A stretch of DNA of 9,026 nt from an uncultured Myxococcales bacterium. GTDB lineage: Bacteria; Myxococcota_A; UBA9042. A program made the translations under genes and the position numbers. Numbering within the stretch: position 1 is the first letter of the stretch; every line of letters begins with the position of its first letter. The stretch lies in assembly GCA_903917305.1 (NCBI GenBank), contig CAIXAA010000935.1:1-9026 (forward strand). The letters are read 5' to 3'. Under the pieces are notes generated by a model. That model was given only the letters and a program-made list of their open reading frames with translations. It was not told the origin of the DNA and made no database searches. This document shows positions 1-5,474 of the stretch, one piece after another.

Positions 1-45
1 AAACAACAAGCAGAGGTTGTGAAATCGAAGATTTCACAACCTCTG
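1..45 (-). terminator. Perfect 16-bp hairpin, probable intrinsic terminator of the small membrane protein gene
   Basis: Bases 11-26 and 30-45 are exact reverse complements (16 bp, three-base loop GAA on the plus strand). Read on the minus strand, the stem is followed by CTTGTTGTTT (10 down to 1), a loose T-rich tail; on the plus strand it is followed by GC-rich sequence without Ts. This favours termination of minus-strand transcription coming from the gene that ends at 106, about 60 bases earlier. The stem is clearly richer in A+T than the surrounding DNA. The T tract is interrupted, so it could also be a bidirectional 3' processing hairpin or a dispersed repeat copy. Confidence 0.5.
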
Positions 46-105
46 AGCGGAGGCGCGTACGATGCCACAGCTTGCCAGCGAGGGCCACCGAGGGCGAAGC
101 GGCGG

Positions 106-534
106 CTAGGGCTGGAGAAAGGACAGGTCGATCGGGGGCTTGAGCAGCATCCGGTGCACGGCGACGACCGCGGCGGCCGGCACGACGCAGAGGGGGAGCA
201 CGCCGGCCACGCTCAGCCAGGCGACACCGGCGTCGGAAAGCAGCGAGGCGGGCAGCGCCCACGCCAGGAGTTGGGTCAGGGCCGTCGCGGAGCCCCACAG
301 CCAATCCCGCCGCGGCTGGTTGCTCGAACGCCCCTGCAACACGCCGAGCACATAGGCGAAGCCCGTGAGAAACACCGGGTAGATCAACAGGTAGGTGGCA
401 TGCAGCGCCAACCACGCGCAGAGCGGCGCAAGGCCCGACGTGAGCACGCTGCCAGCCAGCGACCGCGGCCAGAAGGCCGTGCTGCCGCGCGAGGCGGCCT
501 CAGGAGAACGGGAGTCAAAAGTGTGGACAGTCAT
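106..534 (-). CDS. Small four-helix integral membrane protein of unknown function
   Basis: I do not recognise the family. The 142-residue product has a short polar N-terminus (residues 1-27) and four hydrophobic stretches, at about 29-45, 47-66, 79-100 and 103-127, separated by a polar loop at 67-78 rich in Arg, Asn and Gln (RSSNQPRRDW). It ends in a short tail after HRMLLKPP. This pattern predicts an inner-membrane protein with both ends probably on the same side. The ATG at 534 is the first start after an in-frame stop, but no convincing Shine-Dalgarno precedes it. The gene stands alone, divergent from the gene at 791, with a promoter candidate near 634-670 and a hairpin beyond its stop. 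The opposite-strand frame over the same bases is Arg/Gly-rich and lacks any protein-like pattern, so the minus strand was chosen. Confidence 0.65.
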   Translation of the reverse strand: MTVHTFDSRSPEAASRGSTAFWPRSLAGSVLTSGLAPLCAWLALHATYLLIYPVFLTGFAYVLGVLQGRSSNQPRRDWLWGSATALTQLLAWALPASLLSDAGVAWLSVAGVLPLCVVPAAAVVAVHRMLLKPPIDLSFLQP

Positions 535-790
535 GGAGTTCCGGATCGCCCCGGGATGGGGCCTTGATCATGGGACGCGCGAGATGGTGCAAAGCTTCAC
601 GGGACGCGGGGGCGCGGGCAGGCCGCTCAGGCCATTCTACGAACGCCTGCCGTGCCTGCCGAATTTTTTTGAGATCTTGCTCAGGGGGGCCCGGCTGCGC
701 GCGGAACAGTCAGAAGACTGGCGAGGTGGCTGTTCCTTCGCTATGCTGCCGCCGCTGCCCTTTCTTCTGCAGGGCGCCACAGGTCTGAAC
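535..790. other. Divergent intergenic region between two gene starts
   Basis: These 256 bases separate the minus-strand membrane protein (start 534) from the plus-strand gene at 791. The region holds the minus-strand promoter candidate at 634-670 and a tandem GCCTGCCG T GCCTGCCG (645-661) whose copies could pair with GGCAGGC at 617-623. A weak plus-strand -10-like TATGCT sits at 742-747. I see no further conserved coding pattern in any frame, although the frame of the downstream gene stays open through here. Confidence 0.5.
634..670 (-). promoter_or_regulatory. Candidate sigma70-type promoter with A-tract for the small membrane protein gene
   Basis: Read on the minus strand: seven As (670-664), then TCGGCA (662-657, four of six matches to TTGACA), a 17-base spacer, and TAGAAT (639-634, five of six matches to TATAAT). 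The A-tract sits where an UP element would be. Predicted transcription starts near 627 and leaves a leader of about 90 bases before the ATG at 534. This is the best promoter-like match in the divergent region; it is a pattern match only. Confidence 0.45.
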
Positions 791-1273
791 ATGCAGCCAG
801 TCAAGCCGGTCGAGGTCGAGGTCATCGGCATCCATCCGCGGTTCTCCAGGCTCCTCGTCGTGCAGGTCAAGCTCGATGCGCCGCCCAACACCCGGTGGCG
901 TCAGCTGTTTCTTGCGGCCGGTCTGGCCTCCGAGGGCAGCGTGGAGCCGATGACGCTCGAAGGCAACGTCATCACCCTGACCATGCCGGATGCGGAGCTG
1001 GAGGCCGAGGTCGGCCGCATCGAGCAGCGCATTCGCCTTGTGAACGCGCGCATCTCGCTGGAACACCGCCTGGATTCGTCGAGCCACCCGGAGCCGACCA
1101 TGCGCATGTCGCAAGCCGTGCGCCTGGATGCGTTCTCGCCGGAAGTGCGGGCGCGCATGGAGGAGGCGCGGATGGCGGCGACGCGGCTGTCCGGCTGCTT
1201 TCTCTCGGCGCAGTGGGAGCCGGTCGCGGTTCCCGCGGAACTCCTTGGCGGCAACGTGGAATCGGCCAACTGA
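791..1273 (+). CDS. Conserved-looking hypothetical protein (160 aa), first gene of a two-gene unit
   Basis: I do not recognise this protein. From the ATG at 791 it has 160 residues. The N-terminal half alternates hydrophobic and polar residues as in a beta-sheet domain (VEVEVIGIHPRFSRLLVVQV at 8-27, and NVITLTMP at 59-66). A charged helix with coiled-coil character follows (about 67-95, AELEAEVGRIEQRIRLVNAR), then a Ser/His/Pro linker (96-104), a second helical region (about 114-132) and a short tail. There is no signal peptide or membrane segment, so it is probably cytoplasmic. The frame is open far upstream and an ATG at 743 is an alternative; 791 was preferred because protein-like sequence begins there. 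An AGG at 780-782 could serve as a weak ribosome site. It ends 5 bases before the amidohydrolase start, so the two are probably co-transcribed and may be translationally coupled. Confidence 0.65.
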   Translation: MQPVKPVEVEVIGIHPRFSRLLVVQVKLDAPPNTRWRQLFLAAGLASEGSVEPMTLEGNVITLTMPDAELEAEVGRIEQRIRLVNARISLEHRLDSSSHPEPTMRMSQAVRLDAFSPEVRARMEEARMAATRLSGCFLSAQWEPVAVPAELLGGNVESAN

Positions 1274-1278
1274 CGCAC

Positions 1279-2214
1279 ATGCAGCCGTGCCACGCGGATC
1301 GGATGCACATTCCGCGGCTGCGGCCGTTGGCGGATGATGACGCCGCGGCCGACCTGGCGCGAGAGCAGAGCCGGCGCGCGCGCGGGATGCTGACCGGCGT
1401 CACGGACGCGCATACCCACCTGTTTCCAGACGCTTTCTACGCCGCGCTGTGGCGCTGGTTCGACGTCAACGCCTGGCAGATCGCCTTTCGCGGCACGGCG
1501 CAGCAGGTGCTGGCGGAGCTGGATCGCATCGGGACCAGCCACGCGGTCGCGCTGGTGTTCGGGCACAAGCCTGGAACGGCGCGGCACTTGAACCAGTTCC
1601 TCGGCGATCTCTGCCCCAGCGCCCCGCAGGTCGTGGGCGTGGGCACGGTGCTGCCCGGGGAGCCCGATGCGCCTGAGATCGTGAAGGAAGCCATCGGTCG
1701 CCATGGCCTGCGCGGCATCAAGATCCACTGCCACGTCCAGAAGATGGCGATCGACGACCCGCGTGTGATGCAAGTGCTCGAGATCTGTCAGGACATGGGC
1801 GTTCCAGCGGTCGTGCACGCGGGCCGCGAACCGGCGAGTTCGGCGTACGGCGTGGACACGCGGGTGCTGTGCAGCGCGGAGCGGACGGCGTCGGTGCTGC
1901 AGCGCCTGCCCCAGCTGCGCCTGGTGGTGCCGCATGTCGGTGCCGACGAGTATCCACAGTACTTCAAGCTGCTTGCCGAGCACGAGCACCTGTACCTGGA
2001 CACGTCGATGGCCTGCGCGGAGTACTTCGAGGTGCAGCCCGACTGGGCCGAGATCGAGCGCTGGTCGCACCGCATCCTGTACGGAACCGATTTCCCCATC
2101 GTGCCTTACGAGGCGGATCGCGAGCTGCGGCTGCTGGCGCGGCGCATCCAGGCCGATGCCGCGTTCGAGCGCATCGTGCGCGGAACGGCTCAGGCGCTAT
2201 GGAACATCGTGTAG
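1279..2214 (+). CDS. Amidohydrolase-2 family metal-dependent hydrolase
   Basis: The 311-residue product is a TIM-barrel amidohydrolase of the amidohydrolase-2 type (the ACMSD/aminocarboxymuconate decarboxylase-like group, PF04909). Visible metal and catalytic residues in order are D43-AHTH with H45 and H47 in the first strand, K148 and H150 in GIKIHCH, H180 in VVHAG, H219 in VVPHVG, and D271 in YGTDFP. The order and spacing fit the family, and the length is normal. Members hydrolyse or decarboxylate varied small substrates; the substrate cannot be read from sequence. There is no signal peptide, so it should be cytoplasmic. The ATG at 1279 is just after the stop of the preceding gene; ATG at 1303 is an alternative, and the conserved domain itself starts near residue 37. 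Its 3' end overlaps the converging endopeptidase gene by 18 bases. Confidence 0.85.
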   Translation: MQPCHADRMHIPRLRPLADDDAAADLAREQSRRARGMLTGVTDAHTHLFPDAFYAALWRWFDVNAWQIAFRGTAQQVLAELDRIGTSHAVALVFGHKPGTARHLNQFLGDLCPSAPQVVGVGTVLPGEPDAPEIVKEAIGRHGLRGIKIHCHVQKMAIDDPRVMQVLEICQDMGVPAVVHAGREPASSAYGVDTRVLCSAERTASVLQRLPQLRLVVPHVGADEYPQYFKLLAEHEHLYLDTSMACAEYFEVQPDWAEIERWSHRILYGTDFPIVPYEADRELRLLARRIQADAAFERIVRGTAQALWNIV

Positions 2215-3219
2215 CGGCAGGCAAATCGGCTGCCGGCGGCGCGTCGTCGACGTCGGCGCCACCGCCGTGAACTCCCCGGCTTCCTCGCGCGCCGGCGTCT
2301 CCTCGGGCAGCAGGTCCACCGGCCACTGGCAGCCTTCTGGCGGGCACAGGAAGCGGATATGCGTGTGGTTGTCATGACCTGCAGCATTCGTGAACACCGC
2401 GCGTCCCTTGCCGCGCGGGGCATGGAACCAGCGCGCCAGCTTCTCGGGCGCGGTGCCCTCGCGCACGGCCTCGCGGTACAGCCAGCCTTGGATGCGCGGG
2501 TCCAGCAGGATGCGATCGACGCGCCCCGTCTCCAATAGCGCCTGCAAGAACAGCCACTCGCGCCTGGCGTCGAAGTTCGCGGGCGTCGCCACGTGCAGGT
2601 GCGTCAACGCGCCCAGGCCCTTGTGGTAGAGGCCGGCGTCCACCTCCAAGCCGCTGCGGTGCTCGCGGTGCGGGGCGAGGCAGCCGCCGCGTTCGATGGA
2701 GAGGTCCTCGAACACGATCCGCTGTTGACCCGGGAACTTGGACTGCACGCGGTGGGCCGCGGCGCGCAGCAGCGAGACGACCGACTTCTGGCCCCACGCG
2801 CGCGCCGGGTTGACGACGACGTAATCGGCGGTGCTGGGGCCCATCGATTCGCCGCCGACGAGGCGTTCCCCGACGTTGCCGCGGGCCGTGACGTAGCGGC
2901 GCTTGTGGACCAGGGCGCTGCCGCGCGTCAGGCCGTTGAGCGCGCAGAACGTCGCTTCGGAGATGCGGTTGCGCCGCGCGAAGCTGGCCGTGTTGTCGCG
3001 AAAGTGGGCGACGGACTGGCGCGTGCCGCACACGCCGTCGGGCGTGGCGCGGCTGCGGCTGGCGTGCGTGCCGCGCTTGCCATGGTGAGGCGCGTGGCGT
3101 TGTGCGCGGCGGTGCCCGTGGCCGCCGGCGTACGCGGACGGCATCCAGAGCCACGCGCCGAGACAGACGCAAAGCCCGAAGATGATGCAGTGTTTGCGGC
3201 TTCTCGAGGGCAGGACGAT
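2197..3219 (-). CDS. Exported M74 (MepA-like) murein endopeptidase with a non-canonical or lost start codon
   Basis: The protein matches the penicillin-insensitive murein endopeptidase family (LAS-type zinc peptidase), which cuts D-Ala-mDAP cross-links in periplasmic peptidoglycan. Numbered from the first in-frame ATG (3144), the signatures are RGGCLAPHREHRSGLEVDAG at 152-171 with ligands H162 and D169, LDPRIQGWLY at 214-223, and HDNHTHIRFLCP at 257-268 with H260 and H262. These correspond to H113, D120, H209 and H211 of E. coli MepA. The first ATG, GTG or TTG is at 3144, but the open frame continues upstream and encodes a fine signal peptide: basic RSRK, hydrophobic IIFGLCVCLGAWLW, then a signal-peptidase-like site at AYA/GG. 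The coordinates therefore begin at an AUC (3219-3217), 7 bases after AGGAG; CUG at 3213 is the other candidate. The mature enzyme is intact; about 40 C-terminal residues follow the zinc motif. Starting at 3144 would remove the signal peptide. Confidence 0.8.
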   Translation of the reverse strand: MVLPSRSRKHCIIFGLCVCLGAWLWMPSAYAGGHGHRRAQRHAPHHGKRGTHASRSRATPDGVCGTRQSVAHFRDNTASFARRNRISEATFCALNGLTRGSALVHKRRYVTARGNVGERLVGGESMGPSTADYVVVNPARAWGQKSVVSLLRAAAHRVQSKFPGQQRIVFEDLSIERGGCLAPHREHRSGLEVDAGLYHKGLGALTHLHVATPANFDARREWLFLQALLETGRVDRILLDPRIQGWLYREAVREGTAPEKLARWFHAPRGKGRAVFTNAAGHDNHTHIRFLCPPEGCQWPVDLLPEETPAREEAGEFTAVAPTSTTRRRQPICLPLHDVP

Positions 3220-3226
3220 GGTCGGG

Positions 3227-3231
3227 CTCCT
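3227..3231 (-). promoter_or_regulatory. Ribosome binding site AGGAG supporting an upstream endopeptidase start
   Basis: AGGAG on the minus strand lies 7 bases before the in-frame AUC at 3219-3217 and 13 bases before the in-frame CUG at 3213-3211. No ATG, GTG or TTG in the endopeptidase frame lies within reach. The site argues that translation begins here and not at the ATG at 3144, which is more than 80 bases further on. Confidence 0.5.
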
Positions 3232-3248
3232 GGCAAGGCGGGGCGGGC

Positions 3249-3277
3249 AGGCTACGACGCCGCGCCGGGTGCGGCAA
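3249..3277 (-). promoter_or_regulatory. Candidate promoter of the M74 endopeptidase gene
   Basis: On the minus strand TTGCCG (3277-3272) and TAGCCT (3254-3249) are separated by 17 bases. The -35 matches four of six consensus bases and the -10 three of six (TAnnnT). Transcription would start near 3242, giving a short leader that contains the AGGAG at 3231-3227. This fits the proposed upstream translation start. Pattern match only. Confidence 0.35.
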
Positions 3278-3286
3278 CCGGTTCCT

Positions 3287-3315
3287 TTGACGCGCCAGCC
3301 AGCCTCCGCTACCTT
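3287..3315 (+). promoter_or_regulatory. Candidate promoter of the DedA-family gene
   Basis: TTGACG (3287-3292, five of six consensus bases) is followed after 17 bases by TACCTT (3310-3315, TAnnnT). Transcription would start near 3322, about 38 bases before the ATG at 3360. It lies back to back with the minus-strand promoter candidate at 3249-3277, as expected for a divergent control region. Confidence 0.5.
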
Positions 3316-3359
3316 GCGCGCCTTCGCGGACCCTGCCCCCGCGCACGAAAGGCCCCGTC

Positions 3360-4001
3360 ATGATGCACGACCTCATTGCCTGGTGGTTCAACCACGTCGC
3401 CGACTGGAGCTACCTGGGCGTCTTCCTGCTCATGGCCATGGAATCCACCATCGTTCCGCTCCCTAGCGAAGTCATCATCCCGCCCGCCGCGTACTTCATC
3501 AGCAAAGGCCAGATGAGCTTTGCTGGCATCGTCCTCGCGGGCACCGCCGGCTCCTTCGTGGGCGCAATGATCATGTACGCCGCGTCGCGCTGGCTCGGCC
3601 GGCCGATCGTCGTGCGCTTTGGCCGATTCGTGCTCATCACCCCGGAAAAGCTGGAGAAAGCCGAGCGCTTCCTGGCCCGCTATGAGACCGGCGGCGTCTT
3701 CTTCGCTCGCCTCTTGCCGGTCATCCGCCACCTCATCGGCATCCCCGCCGGCCTGGTGCGCATGAAGGTCGGGCCGTATGCCGCGATGACGATTCTGGGA
3801 TCCGCGACGTGGTGCGCCGTGCTGACCTGGTTCGGCCAGGAGATCCTTGGCGCCGCCCCGGACTTGATCAACAAGCCCGAAGCGATGTTGGACGCGCTCA
3901 AGTCGAAGTCGCACCTGGTGGCGATCGCCGTGTTCGGGCTGCTGATTGCCTACATCCTGGTCGTGCGCATGACGCGCAAGGACGAGCCGGCAAAGGCGTA
4001 G
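3360..4001 (+). CDS. DedA-family inner-membrane protein (VTT/SNARE-associated domain)
   Basis: The 213-residue protein is a DedA-family membrane protein, a family linked to lipid flipping or transport, envelope integrity and drug/pH tolerance. It has the family layout: a first re-entrant/hydrophobic segment with E28 and PLPSE (32-36), where family members carry essential acidic residues; a hydrophobic segment at about 53-77; an amphipathic stretch (ITPEKLEKAERFLARYE, 93-109); the signature FFARLLPVIRHLIGIPAG (114-131) with R117 and R123; a segment at about 138-160; and a C-terminal helix (about 185-202) followed by a basic tail. Length is typical. GAAAGG at 3347-3352 lies 7 bases before the ATG at 3360; the adjacent ATG at 3363 is possible. 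The stop touches the stop of the converging gene with no spacer. Confidence 0.9.
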   Translation: MMHDLIAWWFNHVADWSYLGVFLLMAMESTIVPLPSEVIIPPAAYFISKGQMSFAGIVLAGTAGSFVGAMIMYAASRWLGRPIVVRFGRFVLITPEKLEKAERFLARYETGGVFFARLLPVIRHLIGIPAGLVRMKVGPYAAMTILGSATWCAVLTWFGQEILGAAPDLINKPEAMLDALKSKSHLVAIAVFGLLIAYILVVRMTRKDEPAKA

Positions 4002-5387
4002 TCAGGCAACGGCCTCCGGCTGCAGCGCCATGCGGTTGGGCAGCGCCGCCGTCAGCAGGAACTGGCCCGGTTGCCGCTCCCCATCTGCCGCACCCGCCGG
4101 CGGCCAACGCTTCAGCACGAACGCCGCGCGGCCCGGCGCAAAGCGCGAAGAGAACTGCCAATTCGGGCCTCCCGCCACCAGGTCGCGCAGACGCGCCATC
4201 ACCGTGACTTGGGGCAGACCGCTCAGCAGTGCCAGCACTTGCGCCAGGTGCTGGTCGTCCTGCCCCTTCGCACCTGCGGCCTGCAAGGCCTCGCGCATCG
4301 CCTCGTTGGTGAATTCAACGTCGCCCCAGACACTTGCGGCCAGCACGCACATCGGCGCGGCGTCCAGCAGCGCGACCAGCCACGCTTGCCCGTCGGCCAT
4401 CGTCTGCACGGAGCGCGCCAGCGTCTGCAGGTGCGGCCGGTCCGGCTCGGCGAGCAACAGGCGTTCCAGCAGCGTGCGCGGCCCGAGCCCCCGCGGCGAC
4501 GCCTCCAGCGCCAGCGCCAGTTGCCCCGCCAGTTGCTGCACGACGTCGGCCTGGATGCGCGACAAGGCCTGCTCCGCCGGGAAGTTGATGACCCACAGCC
4601 CGAGAGGCCGCGCCACCGTGCCCAGCGGCACCAGCAGCGAGCGAATCGCCGGGCCGGTCACCAGGAAGTCGTCGCGCCAGGTGGGCGTCATCGTGGCGAA
4701 CGCCTCCTGGTAGGGCATCCGGCGCGCGTCGCGGCGCACCTCGAGGATCATGGACTCGGTGGAGCCAAAGAAGGCCTTGAATTGCAAGTGCCAATGGCCG
4801 GAAGGCAGCTCCGCCAGGAGGCTGCTGGAGCACTCGACGTAGTCGCGGCACAGCTCCGCGAAGCGGCCGGCGAGGAGCATGTCGCGGTCGACACGGTGCC
4901 TCTGCCCGGCGATGGCGCGCGAACGGCGGCGCAGTTGGCTGCGGATGCTGCGCAGGTCATCGGCCGTGCGTTGGCTGTCGACCAGGCCGCTGGCCACCGC
5001 GGTGGCGAGCAACATGAGGAAGGCATTGCCGGCGCCCCAGCCGACATGGGCTTCGGTGCGCAGCAGGTAGTCGACGCCGAGCATGATCGTGCCGGACAGC
5101 AGCACCGTCGAAAGAAGCACGAGGCCGTTCAAGTGGATCTCGATCAGCACCAGCACCAGCGCCGTGAGCGCGAGCAGAATCCAGCGCAGCCAGGGGCCGA
5201 TGTCCATCACGCCCGCGGTCGGCCCTGAGGCGCCGTAGACTTCCTGCGCGAGCCACGCGTCGAGGGCGCGGCCCAGCCCGTAGCCATCGGCGACGGCCAC
5301 GAAGACCAGCAGACCGATGCACGCGCCAAGCACGCGCAAAGCCTGGCGTCGCAGAAGCGGCAAGTCGGGCTGCGCGTGAGGGGGCAT
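4002..5387 (-). CDS. Four-helix membrane protein with GAF-like and PAS-like cytoplasmic regions, no output domain
   Basis: I do not recognise a named family. The 461-residue protein starts at the ATG at 5387; a GTG at 5414 would add nine residues but lacks a ribosome site. Hydrophobic segments lie at about 20-36, 67-84, 88-106 and 118-136. An Arg-rich helix (137-168) then leads into a soluble region. Residues about 172-295 look like a divergent GAF domain (ECSSSLLAELPSGHWHLQF, then RSLLVPLGTVARPLGLWVI). A helical linker follows. Residues about 335-425 recall a PAS domain (LLDAAPMCVLAASVWGDVEF, then TNEAMREAL). The protein ends soon after, with no histidine kinase, GGDEF, EAL, cyclase or phosphatase motif. 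It resembles a sensor stripped of its output and may signal through a partner. It is the last of three minus-strand genes, 87 bases after the thioredoxin fusion. The GAF and PAS calls are inference from pattern. Confidence 0.75.
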   Translation of the reverse strand: MPPHAQPDLPLLRRQALRVLGACIGLLVFVAVADGYGLGRALDAWLAQEVYGASGPTAGVMDIGPWLRWILLALTALVLVLIEIHLNGLVLLSTVLLSGTIMLGVDYLLRTEAHVGWGAGNAFLMLLATAVASGLVDSQRTADDLRSIRSQLRRRSRAIAGQRHRVDRDMLLAGRFAELCRDYVECSSSLLAELPSGHWHLQFKAFFGSTESMILEVRRDARRMPYQEAFATMTPTWRDDFLVTGPAIRSLLVPLGTVARPLGLWVINFPAEQALSRIQADVVQQLAGQLALALEASPRGLGPRTLLERLLLAEPDRPHLQTLARSVQTMADGQAWLVALLDAAPMCVLAASVWGDVEFTNEAMREALQAAGAKGQDDQHLAQVLALLSGLPQVTVMARLRDLVAGGPNWQFSSRFAPGRAAFVLKRWPPAGAADGERQPGQFLLTAALPNRMALQPEAVA

Positions 5388-5392
5388 GTCCG

Positions 5393-5397
5393 CCTCC
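5393..5397 (-). promoter_or_regulatory. Ribosome binding site GGAGG deciding the start of the membrane sensor-like gene
   Basis: GGAGG on the minus strand stands 5 bases before the ATG at 5387. No comparable site precedes the alternative GTG at 5414, so the ATG was chosen. Confidence 0.65.
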
Positions 5398-5417
5398 AGG
5401 CTCTTGGGTTGCACACC

Positions 5418-5433
5418 TCGCGATCTCGCGATC
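5418..5433. repeat. Tandem TCGCGATC repeat in the gap before the sensor-like gene
   Basis: TCGCGATC occurs twice without a spacer (5418-5425 and 5426-5433), each copy containing the palindrome TCGCGA. It lies in the 87-base gap between the thioredoxin fusion stop (5475) and the sensor-like gene start (5387), about 30 bases upstream of the start. The position suits an operator, but so short a repeat may be chance in GC-rich DNA. Confidence 0.3.
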
Positions 5434-5474
5434 AGCGTAGTGCAATCGGCCGGGTGCGGACAAATCGGGGACGG

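Noticed and set aside
19..567. 182-residue plus-strand frame opposite the small membrane protein
   Set aside because: Arg/Gly/His-rich shadow that runs through the hairpin; the minus-strand frame has four clean hydrophobic segments.
515..571. 18-codon upstream frame on the minus strand overlapping the start of the small membrane protein gene
   Set aside because: It has no ribosome site and is too short to distinguish from chance.
617..670. GGCAGGC pairing with GCCTGCC followed by seven Ts, like a plus-strand terminator or attenuator
   Set aside because: There is no plus-strand gene upstream and the loop is long. The T tract is better explained as the A-tract of the minus-strand promoter candidate at 634-670.
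901..2070. 389-residue minus-strand frame opposite the amidohydrolase
   Set aside because: Shadow of a gene with full amidohydrolase metal motifs on the plus strand.
2593..3363. 256-residue plus-strand frame opposite the endopeptidase
   Set aside because: Ala/Arg-rich shadow; the minus strand carries the M74 zinc motifs.
4071..5228. 385-residue plus-strand frame opposite the membrane sensor-like gene
   Set aside because: Low-complexity Arg/Gln-rich shadow; the minus strand encodes transmembrane segments and follows a GGAGG-ATG.
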